Positions 1-7,544 of a stretch of DNA of 64,000 nt are shown piece after piece. This stretch comes from Phenylobacterium montanum (lineage in GTDB: Bacteria; Pseudomonadota; Alphaproteobacteria; Caulobacterales; Caulobacteraceae): the NCBI RefSeq assembly GCF_018135625.1, contig NZ_CP073078.1, positions 2,636,501 to 2,700,500 of the forward strand. Reading direction: 5' to 3'. Below the pieces are notes generated by a model that was not told the origin of the DNA, ran no database searches, and saw nothing but the letters and a program-made list of their open reading frames with translations. Position 1 is the stretch's first letter. Each line of letters opens with the position of its first letter. Position numbers and translations under genes: made by a program.

Positions 1-202
1 TCTCGTCCGGCCCGGCCGAGAGGCCCGCCTGCACGTCATTGAGCGAGGCGGCGACGATCTGGATGTCGATCAGGGCCATGAACTGGCCGAACGCCATCAC
101 CCCGAAGATCAGGAACTTGCGCGCGGTCGGCAGGGCCGCGGGGTCGAGCGGCAGCGGCGCGGCGCGGGCGGTTCTGGCCGCTTCCAGGGAAATGATGCTC
201 AT
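1..202 (-). CDS. MFS drug-efflux transporter, DHA2/EmrB type (N-terminal fragment)
   Basis: Only the first 67 codons are in the window; the gene runs off the left edge. After a basic N-terminus, the reading frame enters the first membrane helix with the sequence FGQFMALIDIQIVAAS, which is the typical TM1 of the 14-helix DHA2 family (EmrB/QacA) of proton-driven drug exporters in the inner membrane. It is divergent from a TetR gene, and the HlyD/EmrA-type adaptor at 1301-2434 would be its natural partner, giving a tripartite pump. The start ATG at 200-202 is about 60 bp from the tetR start. The rest of the protein cannot be judged. Confidence 0.8.
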   Translation of the reverse strand, partial: MSIISLEAARTARAAPLPLDPAALPTARKFLIFGVMAFGQFMALIDIQIVAASLNDVQAGLSAGPDE

Positions 203-264
203 CTCGCCCTCTTGATATGATCAACGTAATATTATATGCATCATACAAACGGAGACCGCAAGCC
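203..264. promoter_or_regulatory. Divergent efflux/tetR promoter with inverted repeats
   Basis: This short AT-rich interval separates the MFS pump from tetR. It holds three small perfect inverted repeats: TTGAT-ATG-ATCAA (212-224), TAATATTA (227-234) and TATG-CAT-CATA (235-245). In TetR-controlled efflux systems the repressor normally binds such an intergenic palindrome and shuts off both transcripts; which of the three is bound here is not decidable by eye. Confidence 0.55.
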
Positions 265-858
265 ATGCGCTACGACGCCGAGCACAAGCAGAAGACCCGT
301 GAGCGGGTATTGAAGGAGGCGGCCAAGGCGATCCGCGCCGAGGGGCCGCACCAGGTGGGCGTCGCCCAGGTGATGGCCAAGGCCGGCCTGACCCACGGCG
401 GCTTCTACGCTCACTTCTCTTCGAAGGAGGACCTGATCGCCGAAGCCATCGGGCAGATGTTCGTCGAGAGCGGCGAGAAGATGGCGGCTGAATATGCCGG
501 CCGGACGCCCGCCGAGGCGCTGGTCGGCTATATCAATTTCTACCTGTCGCGCAGCCACCGCGACTCGCGCAGCGCCGGCTGCCCCCTGCCCTTCCTGGCG
601 GCCGACGCTCCGCGCCTGGCCGAGCCGGCGCGTGAGCGCTTCGCCAAGGGCGTCGCCAGCCTCGAAGCCAAGCTGGCCGGCCAGCTGGCGGCGCTGGGCC
701 ATCCCAACGCGGAAGAAGAAGGCGCAGCGCTGCTGGCCCAGCTGGTCGGCGCAGTGTCGCTGGCGCGGGCCGAGCCTGACCCGGAACGCTCCGACCAGAT
801 TCTCGCCCGCTGCAGGGCGTCGGTGAAACGCCGCTTCGGCCTGGAGAACGTGAAATGA
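265..858 (+). CDS. TetR/AcrR family transcriptional regulator
   Basis: A 197-residue protein, normal size for the family. Residues about 10-60 form the TetR DNA-binding domain, ending in the diagnostic GLTHGGFYAHFSSKEDL recognition-helix region. The remaining helical part is the ligand-binding/dimer domain. I chose ATG 265 rather than the upstream ATG at 217 because 217 lies inside the palindromic promoter and GGAG at 251-254 sits at suitable distance from 265. The gene overlaps the thioesterase by ATGA and heads an operon with the HlyD adaptor, so it probably represses this operon and the divergent MFS pump. The inducer is unknown. Confidence 0.9.
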   Translation: MRYDAEHKQKTRERVLKEAAKAIRAEGPHQVGVAQVMAKAGLTHGGFYAHFSSKEDLIAEAIGQMFVESGEKMAAEYAGRTPAEALVGYINFYLSRSHRDSRSAGCPLPFLAADAPRLAEPARERFAKGVASLEAKLAGQLAALGHPNAEEEGAALLAQLVGAVSLARAEPDPERSDQILARCRASVKRRFGLENVK

Positions 859-1304
859 GCGACGGGAATCTCCCTCTGACCGAGCCGTTCGGCATGCGCC
901 AGATGCAGACTGTGATGGCCGGCCGCGATCGGCCGCCGATGGTCGACACCCTGGATTTCGATCTGGTCGAGGTCGAGAAGGGCCGGGTGGTGTTCGAAGG
1001 AACGCCCAGCCGCCGGGTCTACAATCCCCTCGGCACGGTGCACGGCGGCTATGCCGCGACGCTGCTCGATTCCGCTACGGGCTGCGCGGTGCACACCCTG
1101 CTGAACGAAGGCCAGGGCTACACCACCCTCGAGCTCAAGGTCGCCTATCACAAGGCCATGACCGAACAGACCGGCCCCGTGCGGGCCGAGGGCAAGGTGG
1201 TCACCATGGGCCGCCGCGCCGCCTTCGCCGAGGCCCGGCTGACCGACGCCTCGGGCCGCCTCTACGCCACCGCCACCTCAACCCTTCTGGTGTTCGACAA
1301 ATGA
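855..1304 (+). CDS. PaaI-type hotdog-fold thioesterase
   Basis: A 149-residue single hotdog domain. The catalytic region reads NPLGTVHGGYAATLLD (residues about 57-72), the usual HGG-x(6)-D pattern of PaaI/YbgC-like acyl-CoA thioesterases, which hydrolyse aryl- or acyl-CoA esters in the cytoplasm. It overlaps tetR upstream and the HlyD gene downstream by 4 bp each (ATGA), so the three are translationally coupled. A thioesterase inside an efflux operon is seen elsewhere in alphaproteobacteria, but its part in export is not established; it may relieve CoA trapping of an aromatic acid that the pump then expels (inference). Confidence 0.87.
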   Translation: MSDGNLPLTEPFGMRQMQTVMAGRDRPPMVDTLDFDLVEVEKGRVVFEGTPSRRVYNPLGTVHGGYAATLLDSATGCAVHTLLNEGQGYTTLELKVAYHKAMTEQTGPVRAEGKVVTMGRRAAFAEARLTDASGRLYATATSTLLVFDK

Positions 1305-2434
1305 CCGATACCGCCCTCCCCGGCGCGCCCATCGGCGTGCAAGCCCCTGCGCTGCCGCGCAAGCTGCCCTTTTCGCGCCGCACCCTGTTCTCAGTCGGCG
1401 CAGCGGCCGCGGTCGCGGTTGGCGGCGCCACATACATCGCCCTTCCGCCGGCCGCCGAGAGCACCGATGCGGCCTATGTGCAGGCCGACAGTTCGGTGGT
1501 GGCGCCCAAGGTGCGCGGCCTGATCGCCGAGGTGCTGGTGGACCACGACCAGCCGGTCAAGCGCGGCCAGCCCCTGGCTCGGATCGACCCCGAGGAGTTC
1601 GACGCCCGCGTCGCCTCGGCCGGCGCCGACCTGCTCAACGCCCAGGCGGCGGTGCAGGCGGCCAAGGCGGCCCTGGTCAGCCTGGACGCCCAGGAGCAGC
1701 TGGACCGCTCCAACGTCCGCGCAGCCCAGACCACCATCCGCGGCGCCGACGCCGTCAGCGACCGGGCCGAGGCCGACCGCAAGCGCTATGAAGCGCTGGT
1801 CGCCTCGGGCGCCGTGGCCCGGCGAGACGCCGACACCTACCGCGCCGCCGCCATCAACGCCGCGGCCGACGCCGACAAGAGCCGAGCGCTGTTGGATGTC
1901 AGCCGCAGCCAGGTCGCCGCCACCGAAGCCAAGCGCGCGACGCTCCTGGCCAACGAGGCCCAGGCCGAAGCCGCGGTGGCGCGGGCCCAGGCCGCCCTGA
2001 CCCTGGCCCGCCAGGATCAGGACCATGCGGTGATCCGCGCGCCTGTCGATGGCGTGGTCGGCGACCGCCAGGTCGAGCCGGGCGACTATGTGCAGCCGGG
2101 CACGCGCCTACTGACCGTCGTGCCGCTGCGCGCCCTCTACCTCACCGCCAACTTCAAGGAGACCCAGGTCGCGCGCATGAGCGTCGGCCAGCCGGCGACG
2201 ATCAAGGTCGACGCCCTGCCGGGCAAAACCCTGACCGGCGAGGTCGAGAGCCTGGCCCCCGGCTCCGGCTCGCAGTTTTCGCTGCTGCCGTTCGAGCCCG
2301 GCACGGGCAACTTCACCAAGATCGTGCAGCGAGTGCCGGTGCGCATCCGTCTCGATCCTGGCCAGGCAGGCCTGGACCGCCTGCGACCGGGCCTGTCGAC
2401 CACCGTCAAGGTCCGCTTCGACCGCGCCGGCTGA
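1301..2434 (+). CDS. HlyD/EmrA-family membrane fusion protein
   Basis: A 377-residue periplasmic adaptor. One membrane anchor lies at about residues 30-50, followed by a lipoyl-like half (VRGLIAEVLVDHDQPVKRGQ), a long Ala-rich coiled-coil hairpin (about 105-235), the second lipoyl half (IRAPVDGVVGDRQVEPGDYV) and a beta-barrel domain. This is the EmrA architecture that links an inner-membrane pump to an outer-membrane channel. It is the last gene of tetR-thioesterase-hlyD and should pair with the MFS transporter at 1-202. No TolC-like gene is visible in the window. Confidence 0.92.
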   Translation: MTDTALPGAPIGVQAPALPRKLPFSRRTLFSVGAAAAVAVGGATYIALPPAAESTDAAYVQADSSVVAPKVRGLIAEVLVDHDQPVKRGQPLARIDPEEFDARVASAGADLLNAQAAVQAAKAALVSLDAQEQLDRSNVRAAQTTIRGADAVSDRAEADRKRYEALVASGAVARRDADTYRAAAINAAADADKSRALLDVSRSQVAATEAKRATLLANEAQAEAAVARAQAALTLARQDQDHAVIRAPVDGVVGDRQVEPGDYVQPGTRLLTVVPLRALYLTANFKETQVARMSVGQPATIKVDALPGKTLTGEVESLAPGSGSQFSLLPFEPGTGNFTKIVQRVPVRIRLDPGQAGLDRLRPGLSTTVKVRFDRAG

Positions 2435-2469
2435 CCGCCTCCTCATCCCACTCGCAAAAGGCGTTCCCC

Positions 2470-3054
2470 ATGCAAAGCGTGGACTTCTATTTCGATTTTC
2501 GCAGCCCCTACAGCTATTTGGCCAGCACCGAGCTGGGCGGGCTGAAGGCCAACATCCGTTATCAGCCGATGGATGTGCTGGCGGTGATGAAGCTGACCGG
2601 CAACAGCCCGACCACCTTCCAGTCGCCGGCCAAGGGCCGCTACGCGCGGGCGGATCTGGCCCGCTGGAGCGCGCGCTATGGCGTGCCCCTGCGGCCCAAT
2701 CCGGCGATGAGCGAGATCAGTGGCCGACGGCTGCTGCGTGCGGCCCTGGCGGCGGCGGACGTCGCCCCGGCGGCGCAGGTGGCGGAAGCCCTGTTCCTGG
2801 CCATGTGGGCCGATCCGAGGCCCCTGGGCTCGGCCGCGGAGATCGCCGGCGTGCTCGCCGAGGCGGGGATCGATCCATCGGCCGTCGAACCCTTGATAGA
2901 CGAACCGGCCCTGGACGAGGCGCTCGACCGCGCCGTTCGGGAGGCGGCGGATAAGGGCGTGTTTGGCGCCCCGACCTTTATCGCCGACGAGCAGATGTTC
3001 TTCGGCAACGACCGGCTGGATTTCCTCCGCCAGCATCTGGAGAGCGCACAATGA
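2470..3054 (+). CDS. 2-hydroxychromene-2-carboxylate isomerase-like (DsbA/GST-kappa fold) protein
   Basis: A 194-residue thioredoxin-fold protein of the HCCA isomerase/GST-kappa family. The N-terminus carries DFRSPYSYLA (residues 9-18) with the Ser that activates glutathione in characterised members, and the C-terminal half has GVFGAPTF, the cis-Pro loop. Known members isomerise 2-hydroxychromene-2-carboxylate in naphthalene breakdown, but many act on other substrates. No naphthalene dioxygenase genes lie nearby, so the substrate is open. It overlaps the following SDR by 4 bp and starts 35 bp after hlyD, so it may belong to the same transcript. Confidence 0.82.
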   Translation: MQSVDFYFDFRSPYSYLASTELGGLKANIRYQPMDVLAVMKLTGNSPTTFQSPAKGRYARADLARWSARYGVPLRPNPAMSEISGRRLLRAALAAADVAPAAQVAEALFLAMWADPRPLGSAAEIAGVLAEAGIDPSAVEPLIDEPALDEALDRAVREAADKGVFGAPTFIADEQMFFGNDRLDFLRQHLESAQ

Positions 3055-3746
3055 AGCCCCTGGCCCTCGTCACCGGCGTCGGCCCCGGAACCGGCTCGGC
3101 CACCGTCCGCCGGTTCGTCGCGGGCGGCTATCGCGTCGCCATGCTGGCCCGCAGCGCCGAGCGGCTCGAAGGCCTTGCGGCCGAGCTGCCCGACACCATC
3201 CCGGTCCCCTGCGACGTCGCCGACCCGGCTGGGCTGGCGGCGGCGCTGGACGCCCTGGAGGCCGAACACGGCAAGCCCAAGGTGGTCGTGCACAACGCCG
3301 TCGGCGGCGCCTTCGGCAATTTCCTGCAAATCGAGCCCGAGGTGCTGGAGGCCAATTTCCAGGTCAATGTCATGGCCCTGCTGCGCCTCGCCCGCCGCTA
3401 TGCGGACGAGCTGGCCGCGGCGAATGGCGCCCTGGTTGTCACCGGCAACACCTCAGCCCAGCGCGGCAAAGCCCATTTCGCCGGCTTCGCCCCGACCAAG
3501 GCGGCCCAGCGGATCCTGGCCGAGTCTATCGCCCGCGAGATGGGACCCAAGGGCCTGCACGTGGCCTATCTGGTGATCGATGCGGTGATCGACGTGCCCT
3601 GGACCCGCCAGCGGATGCCCGACAAGCCGGACGACTTCTTTATCAAGCCCGCGGCCATCGCCGAGGAGGTGTTCCACCTGGCGCACCAGGACCGCTCGGC
3701 CTGGTCCTTTCTGGCCGAGGTGCGGCCGTTCGGCGAGACCTGGTGA
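3051..3746 (+). CDS. SDR-fold protein lacking the catalytic Tyr
   Basis: A 231-residue Rossmann protein. The cofactor loop TGVGPGTG (residues 8-15) is intact, the Ser of the active site is present near residue 135, and Lys150 is present, but the position four residues before it is Phe146 (FAPTK) instead of Tyr. A recognised SDR subgroup has this Phe, so it is probably a family trait rather than decay; such proteins may not work as classical dehydrogenases. It overlaps the chromene-isomerase-like gene by ATGA, so the two are co-expressed, and it nearly abuts the convergent mechanosensitive channel gene. Confidence 0.82.
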   Translation: MKPLALVTGVGPGTGSATVRRFVAGGYRVAMLARSAERLEGLAAELPDTIPVPCDVADPAGLAAALDALEAEHGKPKVVVHNAVGGAFGNFLQIEPEVLEANFQVNVMALLRLARRYADELAAANGALVVTGNTSAQRGKAHFAGFAPTKAAQRILAESIAREMGPKGLHVAYLVIDAVIDVPWTRQRMPDKPDDFFIKPAAIAEEVFHLAHQDRSAWSFLAEVRPFGETW

Positions 3747-3749
3747 GGC

Positions 3750-6065
3750 TCACACGGTCGGCAGGCTGACGCCGCCCTCGATGAACGCCGCCAGGATGGC
3801 GAAGTAGAGCTCGCTGCGAATACGATAGGCGTCCCGCGGACTGGCCACGTAGAAGTAGCTGTTGAGGTTGACCGTGCCGGCCGCGGCGAGCCCGTCGATA
3901 TAGACGGCGGGCTCGGGCGTCTCCAGCACCTGGGGATGGGCCTTGCCAGCCTCGAGGATCAGCGCCTTGGCCTTGGGCGCCTCGGCTGCCTTGGCGATCG
4001 CCAGCGGCAGCTGGATGCGGCCGCGCGCCTCACCCAGGGTCTTGTTCTGCACCGCCTTGGTGATCAGGTCGGAATTGGGCACGATCACCGTCGAGCGGTC
4101 GAAGGCCTGGATTTCGGTCGCCCGCACGCGGATGCGCCGGATGTCCCCCTCGACGCCGCCAATATTGACCCAGTCGCCCACCTTGACCGGCCGCTCGACC
4201 AAGAGGATCACGCCGGAGACGAAGTTCTGCACGACCTGCTGCAGCCCGAAGCCTATGCCGACCGAAAGGGCGCTGGCGATCAGGGCGATCTGCTTGAAGC
4301 CGAGGCCGGTGGCGGCGAAGGCGCAGATGATGGCCAGGCAAACGCCCAGATAGCCGACCCCGGTGCTTACCGAATTGCGCAGGCCCGAATCCCAGTCGGT
4401 CACCGGCAGGTAGCGGCGAACCACCCAGGCCTGGACCAGATGCGCCAAGCCCACCCCGACCATCAGGGTGGCGAGACCGGCCGCGATCGCCGTCGGCGAA
4501 ATGGTCACGCTTCCCAGGTGGACGCCGCCGCCCAGTTGGGCCAGGCGGGCGAACAGAAGCTCCCCGCTCTGCCCGAACGGTGTCAGGGCGAGGCTGGCCG
4601 CGCCGATGATGATCAGGAGCTGCAGTCCGGCGGAGAGCAAGAGGCCGATCTGGCCGATAGCCGAGGCGCGAAGGCTAAACAGGGCGAACAGCAGCCGCGC
4701 GCCGCGGCCATGCGGCTGGAACAGGCTGGCGCAGAGGTCGTCGACGAAGCGCAGCAGCAGGTAGGCCACGGCGCTGATCAGGCTGAGCCAGAAGATCTGG
4801 CCGGAGGTGAGGGCCGCAAGCGTGGTGTAGCCGGCAAACACCGCGCCCAGGGTGACGAGGATCACACCGGTCAGGATCAGCGACATCAGCGCCCAGGCCG
4901 AGGCGGCCTGGCTGGGCGCGGCGGGCTCGTCCGGCAGGGCGCGGCTGCGGCCAAAGCTGAACAGGATCAGGCCCGCCACGCCGGCATAGGCCAGGGACAG
5001 CACGCAGTTGGCGGCGATGGTCGCCGCGACGCTGGCGCCGATCACGTAGTTGAGCCGGGTCAGGAGCAGGCCGGCCGCCGCCACCAGGGCGACCACCATC
5101 AAGGGCGGCCCGATCCGGCGCGCCGCCGGATCCGGCAGGGCCAGGAGGCGCTGGCCAGGATCGGGGTCTATCGCCAGCACGCGGCCGAGCGCCAGCACCC
5201 CGCTGATCCAGGCCGCCGCGCCGACCGCGGCGCCGGCCATGGCGTCGGCCTTGGGCGACAGGAGCCCGCCCCACTGCGCGCCGAGATGCAGGCCGGCAAC
5301 GGCAAGGGTCGGGGCGCCGGTGTCGATCGCCGCCACCCAGACCGCCGCTGCGGTGCGCGAGAAGCCGGGGTGGACGCTATCGCCGTTCTTGCGCCGACCC
5401 AGGCGACGCAACCAGACTCGCAAGGGAAAGGCGACCATGAGGGCGAACAGGAGCCCGGCGCCTAAGCCGATCAGGCCCTTGGGCTCGTCGGCCTCGATGG
5501 CGGCGCGCACAGCTTCGTCGGCCGCGGCGTCCAACCGGCCAAGATCGGCCCAGCCGGCCCCCGCAAGCGAATTCCAGAAGCTGGGCGAGACCGGCGAGTC
5601 GGTGCGTTGCAGCACCCGAGCGCTGAAACCGGCCCGGCGCCGCTCGGCGATCTGGTCATAGGTCGCGCCGGCGTCGGCGGCCAGGCCCTGGGCCTGTTGC
5701 ACCTGGGCGACCAGGGCGGGGCGCTGGGCCAACAGGGGCGCGCGCTTTTGCTGCTCGGCCTTGGTCGGCGCGCGGCGCCCCTTGGGTCCGATCTGCGCCA
5801 GGCCGTGGTCGAGGGCGGCCAGGGCGTGCGCTCGCGCGGCGACCAGCGCCTGGGCCTGGCTCTCCAATCCTGCGGCCTGGGCGGCCATGGCCGCCAGCTG
5901 GTCGTCGCGCGAGGCGATCGGCAGGCGGTCGCGCAGATGCGCCAGGGTTTGGTGAGCGTTCCCGACGTCAAGCGGCTCTGAAGGCCCGGGCGCCGGCGCG
6001 GCCGCGCCCAGCATCACCAAGCAAACTCCCACAATCGCGAGCAGACCCGCCGGACTGCGCCTCAT
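3750..6065 (-). CDS. DUF3772-containing mechanosensitive ion channel (MscS family)
   Basis: A 771-residue inner-membrane channel that should open under membrane tension to release solutes in osmotic downshock. It has a signal/anchor, a periplasmic N-terminal region of DUF3772 type (about 30-190), many membrane helices (about 200-600) and the MscS core beginning near residue 602 with VGIGFGLQQVVQNFVSG, then the beta domain (VKVGDWVNIGGVEGDI). I chose the ATG at 6063-6065: it has GGAG seven bases upstream and directly precedes the hydrophobic signal, unlike the farther ATGs at 6080 and 6116. It ends 3 bp from the convergent SDR. Confidence 0.9.
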   Translation of the reverse strand: MRRSPAGLLAIVGVCLVMLGAAAPAPGPSEPLDVGNAHQTLAHLRDRLPIASRDDQLAAMAAQAAGLESQAQALVAARAHALAALDHGLAQIGPKGRRAPTKAEQQKRAPLLAQRPALVAQVQQAQGLAADAGATYDQIAERRRAGFSARVLQRTDSPVSPSFWNSLAGAGWADLGRLDAAADEAVRAAIEADEPKGLIGLGAGLLFALMVAFPLRVWLRRLGRRKNGDSVHPGFSRTAAAVWVAAIDTGAPTLAVAGLHLGAQWGGLLSPKADAMAGAAVGAAAWISGVLALGRVLAIDPDPGQRLLALPDPAARRIGPPLMVVALVAAAGLLLTRLNYVIGASVAATIAANCVLSLAYAGVAGLILFSFGRSRALPDEPAAPSQAASAWALMSLILTGVILVTLGAVFAGYTTLAALTSGQIFWLSLISAVAYLLLRFVDDLCASLFQPHGRGARLLFALFSLRASAIGQIGLLLSAGLQLLIIIGAASLALTPFGQSGELLFARLAQLGGGVHLGSVTISPTAIAAGLATLMVGVGLAHLVQAWVVRRYLPVTDWDSGLRNSVSTGVGYLGVCLAIICAFAATGLGFKQIALIASALSVGIGFGLQQVVQNFVSGVILLVERPVKVGDWVNIGGVEGDIRRIRVRATEIQAFDRSTVIVPNSDLITKAVQNKTLGEARGRIQLPLAIAKAAEAPKAKALILEAGKAHPQVLETPEPAVYIDGLAAAGTVNLNSYFYVASPRDAYRIRSELYFAILAAFIEGGVSLPTV

Positions 6066-6146
6066 ATCGCCGCTCCGCATGTCCCGAGCCCAAGGTCGAA
6101 CACCTTGAAGCGGCAAAGGGTTGCGGCGCGGCGAGGCCTCGGGCCG

Positions 6147-6425
6147 TCAGGTCAGGTAGGAATGGACGATCGCCACCAGCTCCTCCGCGGCCTGAACGCG
6201 GGGGTCCGAGCGTGGGGCGTCAGGATCGACCAGGTGCTCGCGGATGTGGTCCTCAATGACCTCGCCGATGAAGCCGTCCAGGGCCCCACGGCAGGCGGTG
6301 GCCTGCTGCAGCACCCGGGCGCATTCGCTGTCGCTCTCCACCAGCCGCTCGATAGCGTCGATCTGGCCGCGCAGGCGCTTGAGGCGGTGCAGAAGCTTGG
6401 TCTTTTCGTTGGCGATGTGGGCCAT
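6147..6425 (-). CDS. RcnR/DmeR-like CsoR-family metal sensor
   Basis: A 92-residue all-helical repressor of the CsoR/RcnR/FrmR family. Starting at ATG 6425, the residues equivalent to the Ni/Co ligands of E. coli RcnR are all present: His3, Cys35, His60 and His64 (DHIREH), which separates it from FrmR (no His64) and from CsoR (Cys-His-Cys). In this family the apo-tetramer binds G/C-tract operators and metal releases it. The usual partner, a Ni/Co exporter such as RcnA or DmeF, is not nearby; the closest gene is the divergent membrane protein at 6597. A longer upstream start exists but would add non-homologous residues. Confidence 0.82.
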   Translation of the reverse strand: MAHIANEKTKLLHRLKRLRGQIDAIERLVESDSECARVLQQATACRGALDGFIGEVIEDHIREHLVDPDAPRSDPRVQAAEELVAIVHSYLT

Positions 6426-6456
6426 GGGCGGGACTGCGTGATCCTGTGAGCCTTGT

Positions 6457-6467
6457 CCCCCTATAGG
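6457..6467. promoter_or_regulatory. Possible RcnR/CsoR-type operator
   Basis: The sequence CCCCCTATAGG contains the palindrome CCTATAGG preceded by a C tract. Members of this repressor family bind G/C-tract sites flanked by TATA-like palindromic bases. It lies 32 bp upstream of the sensor gene start and in the interval shared with the membrane protein at 6597, which fits autoregulation. Confidence 0.4.
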
Positions 6468-6596
6468 CTGGCCGCGCGCCAGGGGCCAGGGCGCCTCCAC
6501 AGTCAAGCTTCCGGCTATGCCGGCGAAGATTTGTGGAATACGCTCCATGGCTGTGGCGGCCTTGAGAGCCGCGTGCAGCGCGGGGGCGCAGGAACC

Positions 6597-7538
6597 ATGG
6601 CCAGCTTTTCGGTGTCGGACGCGGCTTTCGCGGGCTTCAAGTTGGTCAGGGAGCGGCCCAAGGCGTTCGGAGTCTGGGTCGCGGTCAACTGCGTGATCTC
6701 GGTCGGCTTTTCGCTGCTCACCTTCACGCAGATGGCGCCGGCCTTAGCGGCGCTGCAGACGACGGGCGCTTCCAAACCCGATCCGACGGCCAGCCTGCGG
6801 GCGCTGGGACATCTCGCACCGCTGTACGGGCTGATGATGCTGTTCACGCTCGCCTTCTATCCCGTCGTCTATGCGGCCATGGACCGGGCGGTTCTCAAGC
6901 CGGAAGACGACCGGTTCGGCTATCTGCGCTTCGGCGGGGACGAATTGCGCCAGTTCCTGCTGATGCTGCTCTATGTCGTGATCATGTTCGGCATCTACAT
7001 AGCCGGCATTCTGGTCTTCGTCCTGATCGCTGCGATGACCGGGGTTGCGACCGCAGGCGCGGGCCAGGGCGGTGGCGCGATCCTGGCCGCTCTGGTCGGC
7101 ATGCTGGACTTCTTCGCGGTTTTCGGCGGCCTGATCTTTGTCGCCGCACGGTTCAGCCTGGCCTCCCCCTTGACCTTCGACAAGCAGCAGGTGGACCTGT
7201 TCGGTTCATGGCGCCTGACCAAGGGCCGGGTGTGGCCGCTGATCGGCACAGCGCTTCTGGTGCTGGTCCTGACCATCATCCTCTATCTGGTGACCATGGT
7301 GCTGATCGGCGCGCTATCGTTGATCCCTGGCCTCAAGAGCAACTTCCTGCAGATGTATATCCGGCCGGACCCCAGCGTCCTCGCCGGCGGCGTGACGCCT
7401 GGCATGGTCGTTTCCTGGCTGGTTATGGCGGTGATGAACTCATTCCTGATCCCGCTGTGGCTGACGCCCCCAGCCGCCATCTATCGCAGCCTGACCGATG
7501 GCGCGCGGAGCAAGACCGTGGCCGAGGTGTTCGGCTGA
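6597..7538 (+). CDS. Multi-pass membrane protein of unknown function
   Basis: A 313-residue integral membrane protein with about six hydrophobic segments separated by short loops. The start was placed at ATG 6597 (AGGA just upstream) because the open frame before it is not hydrophobic or conserved-looking. The overall look (N-terminal soluble VSDAAFAGFKLVRERPKAF, then repeated hydrophobic blocks rich in Leu/Val/Ile/Gly) resembles uncharacterised Caulobacterales membrane proteins; I recognise no catalytic or transport motif. It is divergent from the RcnR-like sensor, so it is a candidate target of that regulator. Confidence 0.75.
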   Translation: MASFSVSDAAFAGFKLVRERPKAFGVWVAVNCVISVGFSLLTFTQMAPALAALQTTGASKPDPTASLRALGHLAPLYGLMMLFTLAFYPVVYAAMDRAVLKPEDDRFGYLRFGGDELRQFLLMLLYVVIMFGIYIAGILVFVLIAAMTGVATAGAGQGGGAILAALVGMLDFFAVFGGLIFVAARFSLASPLTFDKQQVDLFGSWRLTKGRVWPLIGTALLVLVLTIILYLVTMVLIGALSLIPGLKSNFLQMYIRPDPSVLAGGVTPGMVVSWLVMAVMNSFLIPLWLTPPAAIYRSLTDGARSKTVAEVFG

Positions 7539-7544
7539 GGCGGC

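Noticed and set aside
3936-5465. A 509-codon open frame on the plus strand opposite the MscS-type channel
   Set aside because: Low-complexity Gln/Arg/Gly/Ala-rich translation without motifs, antisense to a gene with clear membrane helices and MscS signature.
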